The position numbers and the translations under genes were made by a program. Shown here one piece after another: positions 10,147-18,596 of a stretch of 64,000 nucleotides of DNA. Location of the stretch: NCBI GenBank assembly GCA_963756495.1, contig CAVWNS010000014.1, positions 843,615-907,614 on the forward strand. Reading direction: 5' to 3'. The notes below the pieces were generated by a model, which did not search any database, was not told the origin of the DNA, and saw only the letters and a program-made list of their open reading frames with translations. Each line of letters starts with the position of its first letter. The first letter of the stretch is position 1. This DNA is from DATFDN01 sp963756495 (lineage in GTDB: Bacteria > Pseudomonadota > Alphaproteobacteria > Acetobacterales > Acetobacteraceae).

Positions 10147-11226
10147 CTACTCCCGGAACAGATGCACCGAAGCGGGCCGGATCAGGGCCGAGGCGGCTTG
10201 GCCGAGGCCGGGCGGGGCAGGGGACCAACGCGGCAGCAGGATGTCCAGCGGCATCGGCCCGGCTCCGCGCAGGCGCATCCCGAGCCCGTCCGGGCGGACC
10301 TGCGCGACAGTCAGCGGCACCGTGTTCAGATCGGCGCCAGCCCGCTCGGCCAGGTGGGCCAGGGCGATGTCCTCGGAGCGGATCGCCACGCCGACGCGCG
10401 CACCCGGCACCAGCCAGTCGGGCGCCGGCGCGCGCAACGCGATCCCGCCGACATCCACGATTGCCCACGCCGCGGCAATCGACCGCACGATGCCCGACAG
10501 CAGGTTGCGTACCCCGACCAGGCGGGCGGCGGCGCGGCTCTCCGGGTGAGCGAACACGTTGCCCGGCGTGCCCTGCTGCACGATGCGGTGCCCCGCCATC
10601 ACCGCCATCCAGTCGGCCATGCCGGCCACCTGCGGGTCGTGCGTCACGGCCAGGGTCGGGATGTTCAGGCGGCGCAGGTCGGCCGTCAGTTCGGCCAGCA
10701 CCTCGTCGCGGGTCGCCGGGTCGAGCGCGGAGGTCGGCTCGTCCAGCAGCAGCAGCTCCGGCGCGCGGGCGAGCGCGCGGGCCAGCGCGACGCGTTGCTG
10801 CTGGCCGCCCGAGAGCGCGCCCGGCTTGCGCTCGGCAAGCCCAGCCATTCCCAGTCGGGCAAGCAGGGCCAGCGCCTGATCCCGCCGGTCGCGCCCGCGC
10901 GCCAGCGGGTAGGCGACGTTCTCCCAGGCGCGCAGATGCGGAAACAGGCCGAAGCCTTGCGGCAGGTAGCCGACCGGCCGGCGCTGCGGGGGCAGCCCGC
11001 GGAACGGGGTGCCATCAGCCGGAATCAGCCCGGCGATCGCTTGCAGCAAGGTCGTCTTGCCCTCGCCGCTCAGGCCGAGGAGCACGGTCAGGCCGCGCAG
11101 ATCGAACCGCGCCTCCAGCGCAAGGGGCCGCCCGAGCCGGTAGTCGATCCCGAGCGCCGGTGGGGGCAGGGCCTCCGTAGGAGAGGGGGCCGGCCGGACC
11201 GGGAACGGCAGGACGTTGCCGATCAC
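10147..11226 (-). CDS. modC: Molybdate/tungstate-type ABC transporter ATP-binding protein
   Basis: This is the ATPase of a three-gene import system. The Walker A region is GLSGEGKTTLLQ, the Q-loop YLPQGFGLFPHL, the signature LSGGQQQRVALARAL, Walker B LLLLDEPTSALD and the switch VTHDP. About 120 C-terminal residues form a TOBE-like domain (VRNLLSGIV, VGVAIRSEDIAL), as in ModC/CysA-type ATPases. The GTG start at 11226 overlaps the stop codon of the permease gene. The total of 359 residues is normal for ModC. The oxyanion specificity is inferred from the operon. Confidence 0.85.
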   Translation of the reverse strand: MIGNVLPFPVRPAPSPTEALPPPALGIDYRLGRPLALEARFDLRGLTVLLGLSGEGKTTLLQAIAGLIPADGTPFRGLPPQRRPVGYLPQGFGLFPHLRAWENVAYPLARGRDRRDQALALLARLGMAGLAERKPGALSGGQQQRVALARALARAPELLLLDEPTSALDPATRDEVLAELTADLRRLNIPTLAVTHDPQVAGMADWMAVMAGHRIVQQGTPGNVFAHPESRAAARLVGVRNLLSGIVRSIAAAWAIVDVGGIALRAPAPDWLVPGARVGVAIRSEDIALAHLAERAGADLNTVPLTVAQVRPDGLGMRLRGAGPMPLDILLPRWSPAPPGLGQAASALIRPASVHLFRE

Positions 11227-11990
11227 GCCCGCACCGCCCGCCGGGCCGTCAGCCCGAGCCAGAGGGGTAGCGGCAGGGCGGCTGCGAAGAACAGCCACAG
11301 CAGCGGATAGACCGCCGACAGCCCGGCATCCTGGAGATTGACCCACAGCTTCACCGGAATGCCCTGCGGATAGTAGGCGACGATCAGCGCGGTGCCGAAC
11401 TCGCCCAGCGCGCGCACCCATGCCAGGGCCAATGCCGCGCCCAGGCCGATGCGGGCCAGCGGCAGCGTGACCGTCAGGAACACCTGCCACGGTTCCTTGC
11501 CCAGGGTCAGCGCGATCCGCTCCAGATCGCGCGGCACGCCCTCGAAGGCGCCGCGCGCGGCCAGCACGTAGTACGGCATGGCGCCATAGACCTGCGCGAG
11601 CACGAAGGCGCCCGGCGTGTTGGTGAGGCCCAGCCCGAGGCGCTCCAGCGTGCCACCCACCGCGCTGTAGGGGCCGGTCAGGGACGCGAGCAGGATGCCA
11701 AGGGCGAGCGGCGGCGTAAGCAGGGCCACCAGAACCAGCGCCTCGGCGGCCGTCTTGCCCCGGAAATCGTGTCGCGCCAGCCACCAGGCCAGCGGGGTGC
11801 CGAGCGCGATCACGACCAGCATGGCGAGGCTCGTGTAGCCGAGCGAGGTGCCGACCGCCGTCAGGTCCCCCGGCGCGAGTGCGAACCCACGCCAGTCGGT
11901 GACCGCGATCAGCGTGGCGAAGGGGGCGGCGAGCAGCCCGAGCGCGAGCGGGCCGAGCCCGAGCAGGACGGCGGCGAGCCGGGCGCTCAT
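11223..11990 (-). CDS. Molybdate/tungstate-type ABC transporter permease
   Basis: This is a 255-residue inner-membrane protein with about six hydrophobic segments. The ATPase-docking loop EGVPRDLERIALTLGKEPWQ carries the EAA-type motif of ModB/WtpB/CysT permeases. The start at 11990 overlaps the binding-protein stop by four bases (ATGA). The stop overlaps the GTG of the ATPase gene, so the three genes are tightly coupled. Confidence 0.87.
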   Translation of the reverse strand: MSARLAAVLLGLGPLALGLLAAPFATLIAVTDWRGFALAPGDLTAVGTSLGYTSLAMLVVIALGTPLAWWLARHDFRGKTAAEALVLVALLTPPLALGILLASLTGPYSAVGGTLERLGLGLTNTPGAFVLAQVYGAMPYYVLAARGAFEGVPRDLERIALTLGKEPWQVFLTVTLPLARIGLGAALALAWVRALGEFGTALIVAYYPQGIPVKLWVNLQDAGLSAVYPLLWLFFAAALPLPLWLGLTARRAVRA

Positions 11991-12901
11991 GCCAACGCTT
12001 CACCCCTTGGCGGCCCATAGCCACCCTGGCGCAGCAGTTCCTGGCCCTTGGCCGAGGTTAGGAACGTGACGAAGCGGCCGCCCAGCTCGGCGTCGGGGGC
12101 GTTGGTGAGCGCGCCGGCGTAGAACACCAGCGGCTCGGGATGCACCACGGTCGTGCCGCCGCCCGGCTTCGGCAGGGTCAGCGAGGCCTGGGAGTACCAG
12201 GATTCCTCATAGGCCGGATCGCCGAGGTCGATCTCCGCCGGCAGGGACACGTAGGGAAGGTGGTGCGAGAGGACCGCGCTCTCATAACCCGAGCTGGCGT
12301 CGAGCTGCCCGCTCTCGAGCCGGCTGAGGAGCGACGGCTCGGTCAAAATCTGCGCCGGGTTGATGATGGGCCCGAGAATAGCCTGGGAGAGGCCCGGGAC
12401 ACGGTAGTACCGTTCGGCCAGCTCCATCGTGAAGATGATGTTCCGGCCCTGCGGGTCAGTGAGCGGGTCGGTGCGCCCGAAGCGGAAACCGGACGTCTGC
12501 ATGACGTGCCACCACGGGCCATGCCCCTCGGTGGCGGCCTTCAGCCCGGCGGCGAAGCGGCTGCGCGGGCTGTAGGCGATCACCATGCGCGTGGAGGCGA
12601 TCGGCACGGCGTTGCGAACCAGCCCGGCGTTGAGCAGTAATTGCATCGGACTCGCCGTGACCGACACGAACACGTCGGCCTGCATCTTCTTGGACGCCAA
12701 CAGCCGCGCCAGCCCGAACGCGCCCTGGCCGGTGCCCTGGAACGTCGCCTGGTTGGCGGCGGCAAAGGCGGGACCCAGCGCGCGGTCCATGACCACGCCC
12801 ATCGAGCCGGCATAGGCCACGCGCAGCACGGACTCCGCGCGCGCGGGTGGCGCGGTCAGCGCAAGCAGGGGCACGGCCGTCAGGAAGGAGCGTCGGCGCA
12901 T
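11987..12901 (-). CDS. Molybdate/tungstate-type ABC transporter substrate-binding protein
   Basis: This is a 304-residue periplasmic binding protein. It opens with a cleavable signal (MRRRSFLTAVPLLAL to PARAE) and then LRVAYAGSMGVVMDRAL, the WtpA/ModA type of first strand where oxyanion ligands bind. Further matches are ADVFVSVTASPMQLLL and VFYAGALTNAP near the end. The start at 12901 is preferred over longer in-frame options because the signal peptide begins there. It is the first gene of the operon. Molybdate or tungstate is the likely ligand, but sulfate-like anions are not excluded. Confidence 0.82.
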   Translation of the reverse strand: MRRRSFLTAVPLLALTAPPARAESVLRVAYAGSMGVVMDRALGPAFAAANQATFQGTGQGAFGLARLLASKKMQADVFVSVTASPMQLLLNAGLVRNAVPIASTRMVIAYSPRSRFAAGLKAATEGHGPWWHVMQTSGFRFGRTDPLTDPQGRNIIFTMELAERYYRVPGLSQAILGPIINPAQILTEPSLLSRLESGQLDASSGYESAVLSHHLPYVSLPAEIDLGDPAYEESWYSQASLTLPKPGGGTTVVHPEPLVFYAGALTNAPDAELGGRFVTFLTSAKGQELLRQGGYGPPRGEALA

Positions 12902-12990
12902 TGATACCTCTCGACGGCGATATCTCCGCCCAGACATATCCGACGCCGCACGGCCGGTCAAAGCGACGGACTGGCCGCAGCGAGGGACCG

Positions 12991-13662
12991 TTAGGCAGGC
13001 TGAGACTGTGCCTCCTGCCAAAGGTCGTGAGCCGCGCGGCAGACCGCCAGCCAAGGCTCGAAGGAGAGTTCGCGAGCAAAGCGTAGCGGTGCCAAACGAT
13101 CGAGATAACCGACCATCAGCCCGTCATCCAGCCTCCGCACCGTGCCAACCTGGCTCGCCTGCTCGGCGAGCGTGACCCACAGAAGCACCGCCCTGCCGCG
13201 CCGGCGAATTGCGTCGCGCAGTCGGAACGCCTCGGCGTCCTGGCCGGCCGCCTCGGTGCGGAACACGAGCAGCTTGTCGCCGATGGCCAGGTCCTCCAGC
13301 AGCATTCTCGCGAGCAGGGGGAATCGCTCTCGTGCAATCTTGTGGAGAACGACGTCCTCCGCGACCGTGCCCTTCCTCAGCGTTGTATGGAACTCAAAGT
13401 CATACAATGCGTGACGCGTGATGTACTCATCGTCGAAGCCGAGCGTAACCTCGATCAGCTCCGGCTCGGCAAGGCCCGCGAAGGAGTTGCAAAGCGCCGC
13501 GATCAATCCATCCAGCGGCGTAAGACCGAAGCGGAACAGCCCGAGTGGCTCGATCCCGCACCAGCGTTGCACCAGCCCGAACTCGCAGTTTACCCCAATG
13601 CTGGCGAACTGCTCGACGATGGGCGCCATATCGCGCCGCAGTGATGGATCGGGTATCTCCAT
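12991..13662 (-). CDS. Conserved protein of unknown function with NCEFG motif
   Basis: This 223-residue soluble protein was not assigned to a named family. The N-terminal half has an eye-catching segment FASIGVNCEFGLVQR followed by EPLGLFRFGLTPLDGL. I associate that pattern with hypothetical proteins of Rhodospirillales rather than with an enzyme class. The middle (HTTLRKGTVAEDVVLHKIAR) and C-terminal parts show mixed alpha/beta character. Start MEIPDPSLRR at 13662. No signal peptide or membrane segment is visible. It lies 89 bases upstream of the binding-protein gene on the same strand and could be a separate unit. Confidence 0.6.
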   Translation of the reverse strand: MEIPDPSLRRDMAPIVEQFASIGVNCEFGLVQRWCGIEPLGLFRFGLTPLDGLIAALCNSFAGLAEPELIEVTLGFDDEYITRHALYDFEFHTTLRKGTVAEDVVLHKIARERFPLLARMLLEDLAIGDKLLVFRTEAAGQDAEAFRLRDAIRRRGRAVLLWVTLAEQASQVGTVRRLDDGLMVGYLDRLAPLRFARELSFEPWLAVCRAAHDLWQEAQSQPA

Positions 13663-13802
13663 ATTGTCGGTCCTCGGATCGGGGCGTTGGTTCGGACGCG
13701 GCTTGTCCCAAACCCTTCCGACCCGAGGCAAGCAATTACGCCCCCGTCCTTGCGCCACTGCACTCCCGATGCATCATCGTTGGCTCGTGCATGGAGGGCG
13801 GG

Positions 13803-14471
13803 ATGCTGGCGGGCGAGGCTGTGGTGGCGATCTGGAACGGCATCGCGCCGGAGGGGCGGTCCGGGTTCTACGACTGGCACGGCAACGAGCACATGCCCGA
13901 GCAGGTCGGCATCCCCGGCTTTCGGCGCGGGCGGCGCTTGGTCGCGCTCGGCCCGGACACGCACCCGGCGTTCTTCACCCTCTATGAGGCCGATACGATG
14001 GAGGTGCTGAAGGGTACCGACTACGCCAACCGCCTGAACGAGCCCACCGAGGGCACGCGCGCGAACGTCGCGCAGTTCCGCAACACCCAGCGTGCCCTTG
14101 CGCGCGTGCTCGAAAGCCGCGGACCGGGCATGGGTGGCGTCATGCTGACGGTGCGCTTCGACGCCGATCCGGGCGCGACGGAGGTGCTGGCCCGTATGAC
14201 GCGCGACGCACGCCAGGCGCCGCGCGTGACCGGGGCGCATCTCTGCCGGGCCGACGATGCCGCCTCGGCGGTGCGCACGACGGAGACGCGCGATCGCGCG
14301 GATGTCGAGATTCCGCCCTGTTGGTTCTTCCTGATCGAGGCAACCGACGAGCCGGCGCTGGCCGATGCCGTGCCCGCAGCGGCGCTATTGGCGGCCGGCG
14401 TGCGAGGGCCGGTCCAGCGCGGCGTGTATCGGCTGGAATACGTTCGCACCAAGACCGCCATCGCGCCGTAG
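13803..14471 (+). CDS. EthD/dimeric alpha-beta barrel-like protein
   Basis: This is a 222-residue protein with a duplicated ferredoxin-like layout. The N-terminal half contains FYDWHGNEHMPEQVGIPGF and FTLYEADTMEVL, a pattern seen in small dimeric alpha-beta barrel proteins often found near degradation genes. The ATG at 13803 is chosen because GGAGGGCGG lies just before it; an in-frame ATG at 13791 has no such site. The function is unknown, and binding or rearrangement of an aromatic or small organic compound is only a guess from the fold. Confidence 0.6.
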   Translation: MLAGEAVVAIWNGIAPEGRSGFYDWHGNEHMPEQVGIPGFRRGRRLVALGPDTHPAFFTLYEADTMEVLKGTDYANRLNEPTEGTRANVAQFRNTQRALARVLESRGPGMGGVMLTVRFDADPGATEVLARMTRDARQAPRVTGAHLCRADDAASAVRTTETRDRADVEIPPCWFFLIEATDEPALADAVPAAALLAAGVRGPVQRGVYRLEYVRTKTAIAP

Positions 14472-14562
14472 GCGGGCTCTCCCGGCGTTGTCATACAAGC
14501 ATCACACCCACGCACGGTCTGCGCAGAGGAAGTTCGTCGGCGTGCAATCAGGAGCGTCAGGC

Positions 14563-16599
14563 ATGAAGCGGATGCGACGGCGGATAACGACGGCGATTGC
14601 CGTGGCGCTGTGGGCGGCCACCCCGGCCTGGGCACAGCAGGGCACCCGGCCGATGATCACGCCGCAACCGGACCCCAGTCCCGCCGTCGCCCCGTATGTC
14701 ATCGACCCCGCAGCCGATCCGTCTCCGTCGCGGGATGCCCTGATCAACCAGCTTCGCCAAAAGGTGAAATACGTCTTCGTCATCTTCAACGAGAACCATT
14801 CCTTCGACAACGAATTTGGCACCTTCCCCGGTGCCGACGAGCTGTTCTCCGATGGCGCAACGCCGCGCGACGCCGCTCACACGAAGGGTTTCGTGCAGAC
14901 CTACAAGGACGCCAACGGGCAGAGCGTGACCGTGACCCCGTTCCGGATCGGCCCGCAGCAGAATGCGACCTTCCTGGACAGCGTGGATCACAGCCATCGC
15001 GGCCTCGCCAAGAAGCTTGACGTCGTGGACGGCGTGCCCAGGATGGATGGTTTCGCCGCCGATGAGTATGGCCGCTTTGCTGCCAGGGGCGGGGCCGCGA
15101 GCGCCGCGATGGGAACGCAGTTCGCCCGGCTGGTGATGAGCTACATCGACTGCGACACGATCCCGTTCTTCTGGAACTACGCCAGCCGATTCACTCTGTT
15201 CGACAACATCTTCGCCACCGAGGACACGCCGTCTACGCCGAACGCGATCGCGATGATCGCCGGGCAGTCCGGCGAGACGCAATGGGTGGAGCATGGGCCG
15301 GGCGGCGTGGCCTCCCAGGTCGGCAACCATGTCGGCACGACGCAGGGACCGCCGCTAGTCAACGATCCGCAGCCCTTCTGGGGCTCGCAGTTCGACACGC
15401 ACGACGACCACCAGCCGGCCGGCGCGAAAGAGAGCTATGCCGACACCAACATCGCGAGCAACCTGACCTTCGCCACGTTGCCGCTGACCTTTGGCGGCGG
15501 TGCCGTCGAGCAGGCGATGCGCCAGGACCCCGCGCCCGAGCTCGATCTGCCTGATATCCGCCAGGACATTCCCTTCGTCGCCTCCCAGCACGGGCAGCCG
15601 GTCAACTGGCGTTGGTACCAGGAAGGCTACGATCACGAGCCGACCGATCCGCCCGGACCGGCGACCCACGCGAGCTATGTGAGCCACCACGCAGCGCCGC
15701 AGTATTTCGGCTACGTGGCTGATAACCCAGCTTTTCGGAGCAACCTGCGCGGGATGGGCGACTTCTTCGCTGATATGGAAAGCGGCGACCTGCCGGTCGG
15801 CGGCGGCGTGTTCTATATCCGCGGCGGTTTCGGCAATCTTGCCGGCATGACCCCTCCCATCCAGAACCCGCGCTTTCCCGATGGGCTCGGCGCCGACGAC
15901 ATCGCCGCGATCCAGAAGGTGAAGTCAGGCGACGACGACCATCCGAGCTATGCGGACCGCCAGATCAGCGAATCCATGGCGGCGCGCGTCATCAACGCGG
16001 TGGCGGCCCGGCCGGAGATCTGGAGCCAGAGCGCCATCGTCATCACCTACGACGAATCCGATGGCTTCTACGACCATGCCGCGCCGCGCATTCTCTCCTA
16101 TGGACCAGACAAGCTGCCGCTCTCGCGCGGCCTGCGCGTGCCCATGATCGTGATCTCGCCCTATGCCCGCACGCATGTCGTCTCGCATGCCGAGGGCGAC
16201 CACAACGCGGTGATCGAGACCATCGAGGCGATCTTCGCCCTGCCATCGCTCGCCAGCCTGCCCGACGAGAAACAGGCGCTGATCCGGGGCGAGGATGCGC
16301 AATTCAATGGTCCGGACGGTTTCGTGCAGCACTATCTGGGGCCGCGCGATATCAACACGCCCGCCACCGACGACCTGCTCTCCGCCTTCGAGCCGCGACG
16401 CCTGTCGGGCGACGTCGCGCCGCTTCCCGCGAGCTACGCCATGGTCCCGCCGGACGTGATCGCGTCGTTGCCGCATTACGGGGGCAAGGGCTGTCAGGCG
16501 ATCGGGATGCTGCCCGAGGACATGCGCCAGCACATCGAGACGCGGGTGCCGGATCACTTCAACACGCTCCCGGCTACGCTGCCCGCTCATAACCGCTGA
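14563..16599 (+). CDS. Secreted phosphoesterase (phospholipase C / acid phosphatase family)
   Basis: This 678-residue protein belongs to the alkaline-phosphatase-like phosphoesterase family that includes bacterial phospholipases C. A signal peptide (MKRMRRRITTAIAVALW to AWAQ) is followed by VIFNENHSFDNEFGTFPG, with the metal-ligand Glu/Asn of the family. Later come TEDTPSTPNAIAMIAGQ, VITYDESDGFYDHAAP and VSHAEGDHNAVIETIEAIF, supplying the Asp/His ligands. It should act in the periplasm or outside the cell to release phosphate from lipids or esters. A ribosome-binding site (AGGAGCG) precedes 14563. Its TGA overlaps the next ATG (TGATG). Confidence 0.87.
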   Translation: MKRMRRRITTAIAVALWAATPAWAQQGTRPMITPQPDPSPAVAPYVIDPAADPSPSRDALINQLRQKVKYVFVIFNENHSFDNEFGTFPGADELFSDGATPRDAAHTKGFVQTYKDANGQSVTVTPFRIGPQQNATFLDSVDHSHRGLAKKLDVVDGVPRMDGFAADEYGRFAARGGAASAAMGTQFARLVMSYIDCDTIPFFWNYASRFTLFDNIFATEDTPSTPNAIAMIAGQSGETQWVEHGPGGVASQVGNHVGTTQGPPLVNDPQPFWGSQFDTHDDHQPAGAKESYADTNIASNLTFATLPLTFGGGAVEQAMRQDPAPELDLPDIRQDIPFVASQHGQPVNWRWYQEGYDHEPTDPPGPATHASYVSHHAAPQYFGYVADNPAFRSNLRGMGDFFADMESGDLPVGGGVFYIRGGFGNLAGMTPPIQNPRFPDGLGADDIAAIQKVKSGDDDHPSYADRQISESMAARVINAVAARPEIWSQSAIVITYDESDGFYDHAAPRILSYGPDKLPLSRGLRVPMIVISPYARTHVVSHAEGDHNAVIETIEAIFALPSLASLPDEKQALIRGEDAQFNGPDGFVQHYLGPRDINTPATDDLLSAFEPRRLSGDVAPLPASYAMVPPDVIASLPHYGGKGCQAIGMLPEDMRQHIETRVPDHFNTLPATLPAHNR

Positions 16600-16994
16600 T
16601 GCGGCGCTTCGCCGTCCTGACGATCCTGTGCCTTTGCGCGTTCGCTCCGGCGTGCCGCGCGAACGGTGACGTGGAGACGTTGTCGGTGATGGTGCCACGG
16701 GACTCGCGCGCGCACAGGCTGCGCGATCTCGGTGGCATGGTGGTGTGCGTCATGATCGCGAGCCCGGCCCAGCAGGCGCTGGAGGCCCGGCTCGGAGGTT
16801 TGCGCGTGCCGATCATCCGTCTCGCCTTCGAGGAGGAGGCGGAGATGCTGGACGCCTACAATGTCGGCCGCTGCCAAGCGGTCGCCGAGGACGCGGCCAC
16901 GCTGGCGGCGATGCGGCGCGCGAACGGCGTCAACCACTTGGCGAGCCGGGTGCTGGCGGAGCCCCTCGGCACCGTCGCGGTGGGCGCGCGGTGA
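16599..16994 (+). CDS. Short secreted protein resembling a family 3 solute-binding lobe
   Basis: This 131-residue protein has a signal peptide (MRRFAVLTILCLCAFAPACRA). The body is like the second lobe of amino-acid-type family 3 binding proteins: MVVCVMIASPAQQALEA, EAEMLDAYNVGRCQAVAEDAATLAAM and a closing AEPLGTVAVG. It has no first lobe, so it is either a truncated binding protein or a small ligand-binding accessory. Its start overlaps the phosphoesterase stop (TGATG), so the two are translated together. Confidence 0.6.
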   Translation: MRRFAVLTILCLCAFAPACRANGDVETLSVMVPRDSRAHRLRDLGGMVVCVMIASPAQQALEARLGGLRVPIIRLAFEEEAEMLDAYNVGRCQAVAEDAATLAAMRRANGVNHLASRVLAEPLGTVAVGAR

Positions 16995-17007
16995 AGGAAG
17001 GCGTGCG

Positions 17008-18015
17008 TCAGTCGGGAACCGGCGCGGACGGATGCAGCAATCCCTCGGCGCGCAGCTCGGCCCATAGCGCCGGCGGAATTGGGGTTTGCATGAGCGTCAC
17101 GTTCATCTCGAACTCCTCGGCGGAGCGCGGGCCAGGGATCACGGCCGCCACCACCGGATGGGCGAGCGGGAACTGGAGCGCCGCCGCGGCGAGCGGGACG
17201 CCGTGGCGCGCGCAGACCTCGCCCAGCCGGCGCGCACGCTGGCGGATGTCCTCGGGCGCCGGTGCGTAGTTCCAGGTGTCGCGCCCGGCCAGGATGCCGG
17301 AGTTGAGCGGGCCGCCGACCACGATCGACGTGCCGCGCTGCTCGCAGAGCGGCAGCAGGTCGTCGAGTGGCGCCTGCTCGAGCAGCGTGTAGCGGCCGGC
17401 CAGCAGGAACACATCCCAGTCCGCCCAGCCCATCACGTCCATCAGCACCTTCGTCTCGTTCACGCCGAGGCCGATCGCGCGGATGGCGCCCGAGGATTTC
17501 AGCGCCTCCAGCGCCTTGCGGCCGCTCTCGCGCAGCGCCTTCATGTGCGGGGCATTCGCCTCCGCGCCGTGCTGGTACTCGCCGATGTCGTGGACATAAA
17601 GGATATCGATGCGGGCGAGGCCGAGCCGCTGGAGGCTGTCCTCGAAGGACCGCATGATACCGTCATAGGTGTAGTCGTATGCGACCTCGAACGGCATCTG
17701 CGACAGCCAGCCTTCGCTGCGCGGCCCCGACGCGGTGCGCGGGCGAAGCAGCCGGCCGACCTTGGTGGAGAGCACCCAGGCCTCGCGGCTTTCCTCCCGC
17801 AGCGCGTCGCCCACCCGCCGCTCGGAGAAGCCGAGCCCGTAGAACGGCGCGGTGTCCACATAGCGCACGCCGGCGGCCCAGGCCGCCCGCACGATCGCCT
17901 CGGCGGTGGCCTGCGTGATCTTCACCCGGTTGCCGCCCATCGTGGCGGTCCCGAGGCCGAGCGTCGTGACCTCGACTCCGGTCCGCCCGACCCGCCGCCG
18001 TTGCCATTCCGCCAT
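17008..18015 (-). CDS. Aldo/keto reductase
   Basis: This is a 335-residue NADP-dependent TIM-barrel oxidoreductase. The catalytic tetrad is visible: Asp and Tyr in VRYVDTAPFYGLGFSE, Lys in VLSTKVGRLLRP, and the His position in DILYVHDIGEY. It resembles the D-threo-aldose/L-fucose dehydrogenase and pyridoxal dehydrogenase branch. The ATG at 18015 is favoured over 18042 by the GGGAGGA before it. Its 3' end faces the short binding-lobe protein. Confidence 0.88.
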   Translation of the reverse strand: MAEWQRRRVGRTGVEVTTLGLGTATMGGNRVKITQATAEAIVRAAWAAGVRYVDTAPFYGLGFSERRVGDALREESREAWVLSTKVGRLLRPRTASGPRSEGWLSQMPFEVAYDYTYDGIMRSFEDSLQRLGLARIDILYVHDIGEYQHGAEANAPHMKALRESGRKALEALKSSGAIRAIGLGVNETKVLMDVMGWADWDVFLLAGRYTLLEQAPLDDLLPLCEQRGTSIVVGGPLNSGILAGRDTWNYAPAPEDIRQRARRLGEVCARHGVPLAAAALQFPLAHPVVAAVIPGPRSAEEFEMNVTLMQTPIPPALWAELRAEGLLHPSAPVPD

Positions 18016-18060
18016 GCGATCGTCCTCCCGTTTAACCGTCATCTGCCGGGCGAACCTAGA

Positions 18061-18507
18061 TCAGGGCAACCACGATCCCAATACGTGGTTGGCGTCGAAC
18101 GTCACCGCGTTCAGCCCGGCCGCGTCCTCGCCGCGATCAGCCATGTCATCCGCCACCAGCCGGCGCGCCCGGGCTGACTCGCGGGTGATGATGGCGGGCA
18201 GGTCCCGTCGCAGGCTGGGACTGGCTTCGAGAATGTCCTCGATGTCCGTCCGCACGCGCCGGACGGTGCTTCTCCAACCGCCGCGAGGATCGCCGGCGGG
18301 CGATACCTGAAGCTTCATCAGGTGCTCGATCACAGTGCGGACGTGGCTCGCAAGCGTGCGGCGTTCGGAAGCACCCAGGCTCTCGATCTCCTCGGCCACG
18401 TTCTCCCAGTCCACTGGCGCATTGCTGCGCTCCCGCGCGGCGGACCGAAGCGCCTGGGCCTGGCGCGCTGACCAAAGCACGAGATCGGTGTGGTAGAGGT
18501 CACCCAT
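18061..18507 (-). CDS. DUF29 family protein
   Basis: This 148-residue protein has the DUF29 pattern: an N-terminal LYHTDLVLWSARQAQALRS, then WENVAEEIESLGASERR, then a helix with HVRTVIEHLMKLQ. These small helical proteins are common in cyanobacteria and alphaproteobacteria, and their function is unknown. It is the last gene before the IS701-type element, which inserted about 75 bases upstream of its start and may have separated it from its original promoter. Confidence 0.82.
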   Translation of the reverse strand: MGDLYHTDLVLWSARQAQALRSAARERSNAPVDWENVAEEIESLGASERRTLASHVRTVIEHLMKLQVSPAGDPRGGWRSTVRRVRTDIEDILEASPSLRRDLPAIITRESARARRLVADDMADRGEDAAGLNAVTFDANHVLGSWLP

Positions 18508-18581
18508 GGCGCGATCCTAGCCCCATGTCTCTGGGTGGGCCAGGGATCAACTTGGACCCCGGAAGCGAGCGTGAGGGCTAA

Positions 18582-18596
18582 CATTACAGTTGCGCT
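18582..18596 (+). repeat. IS701-type left terminal inverted repeat
   Basis: This is the sequence CATTACAGTTGCGCT, matched exactly in reverse complement at 19994-20008. The stop codon of the frameshift-corrected transposase (18584-18586) lies inside it. Confidence 0.85.
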
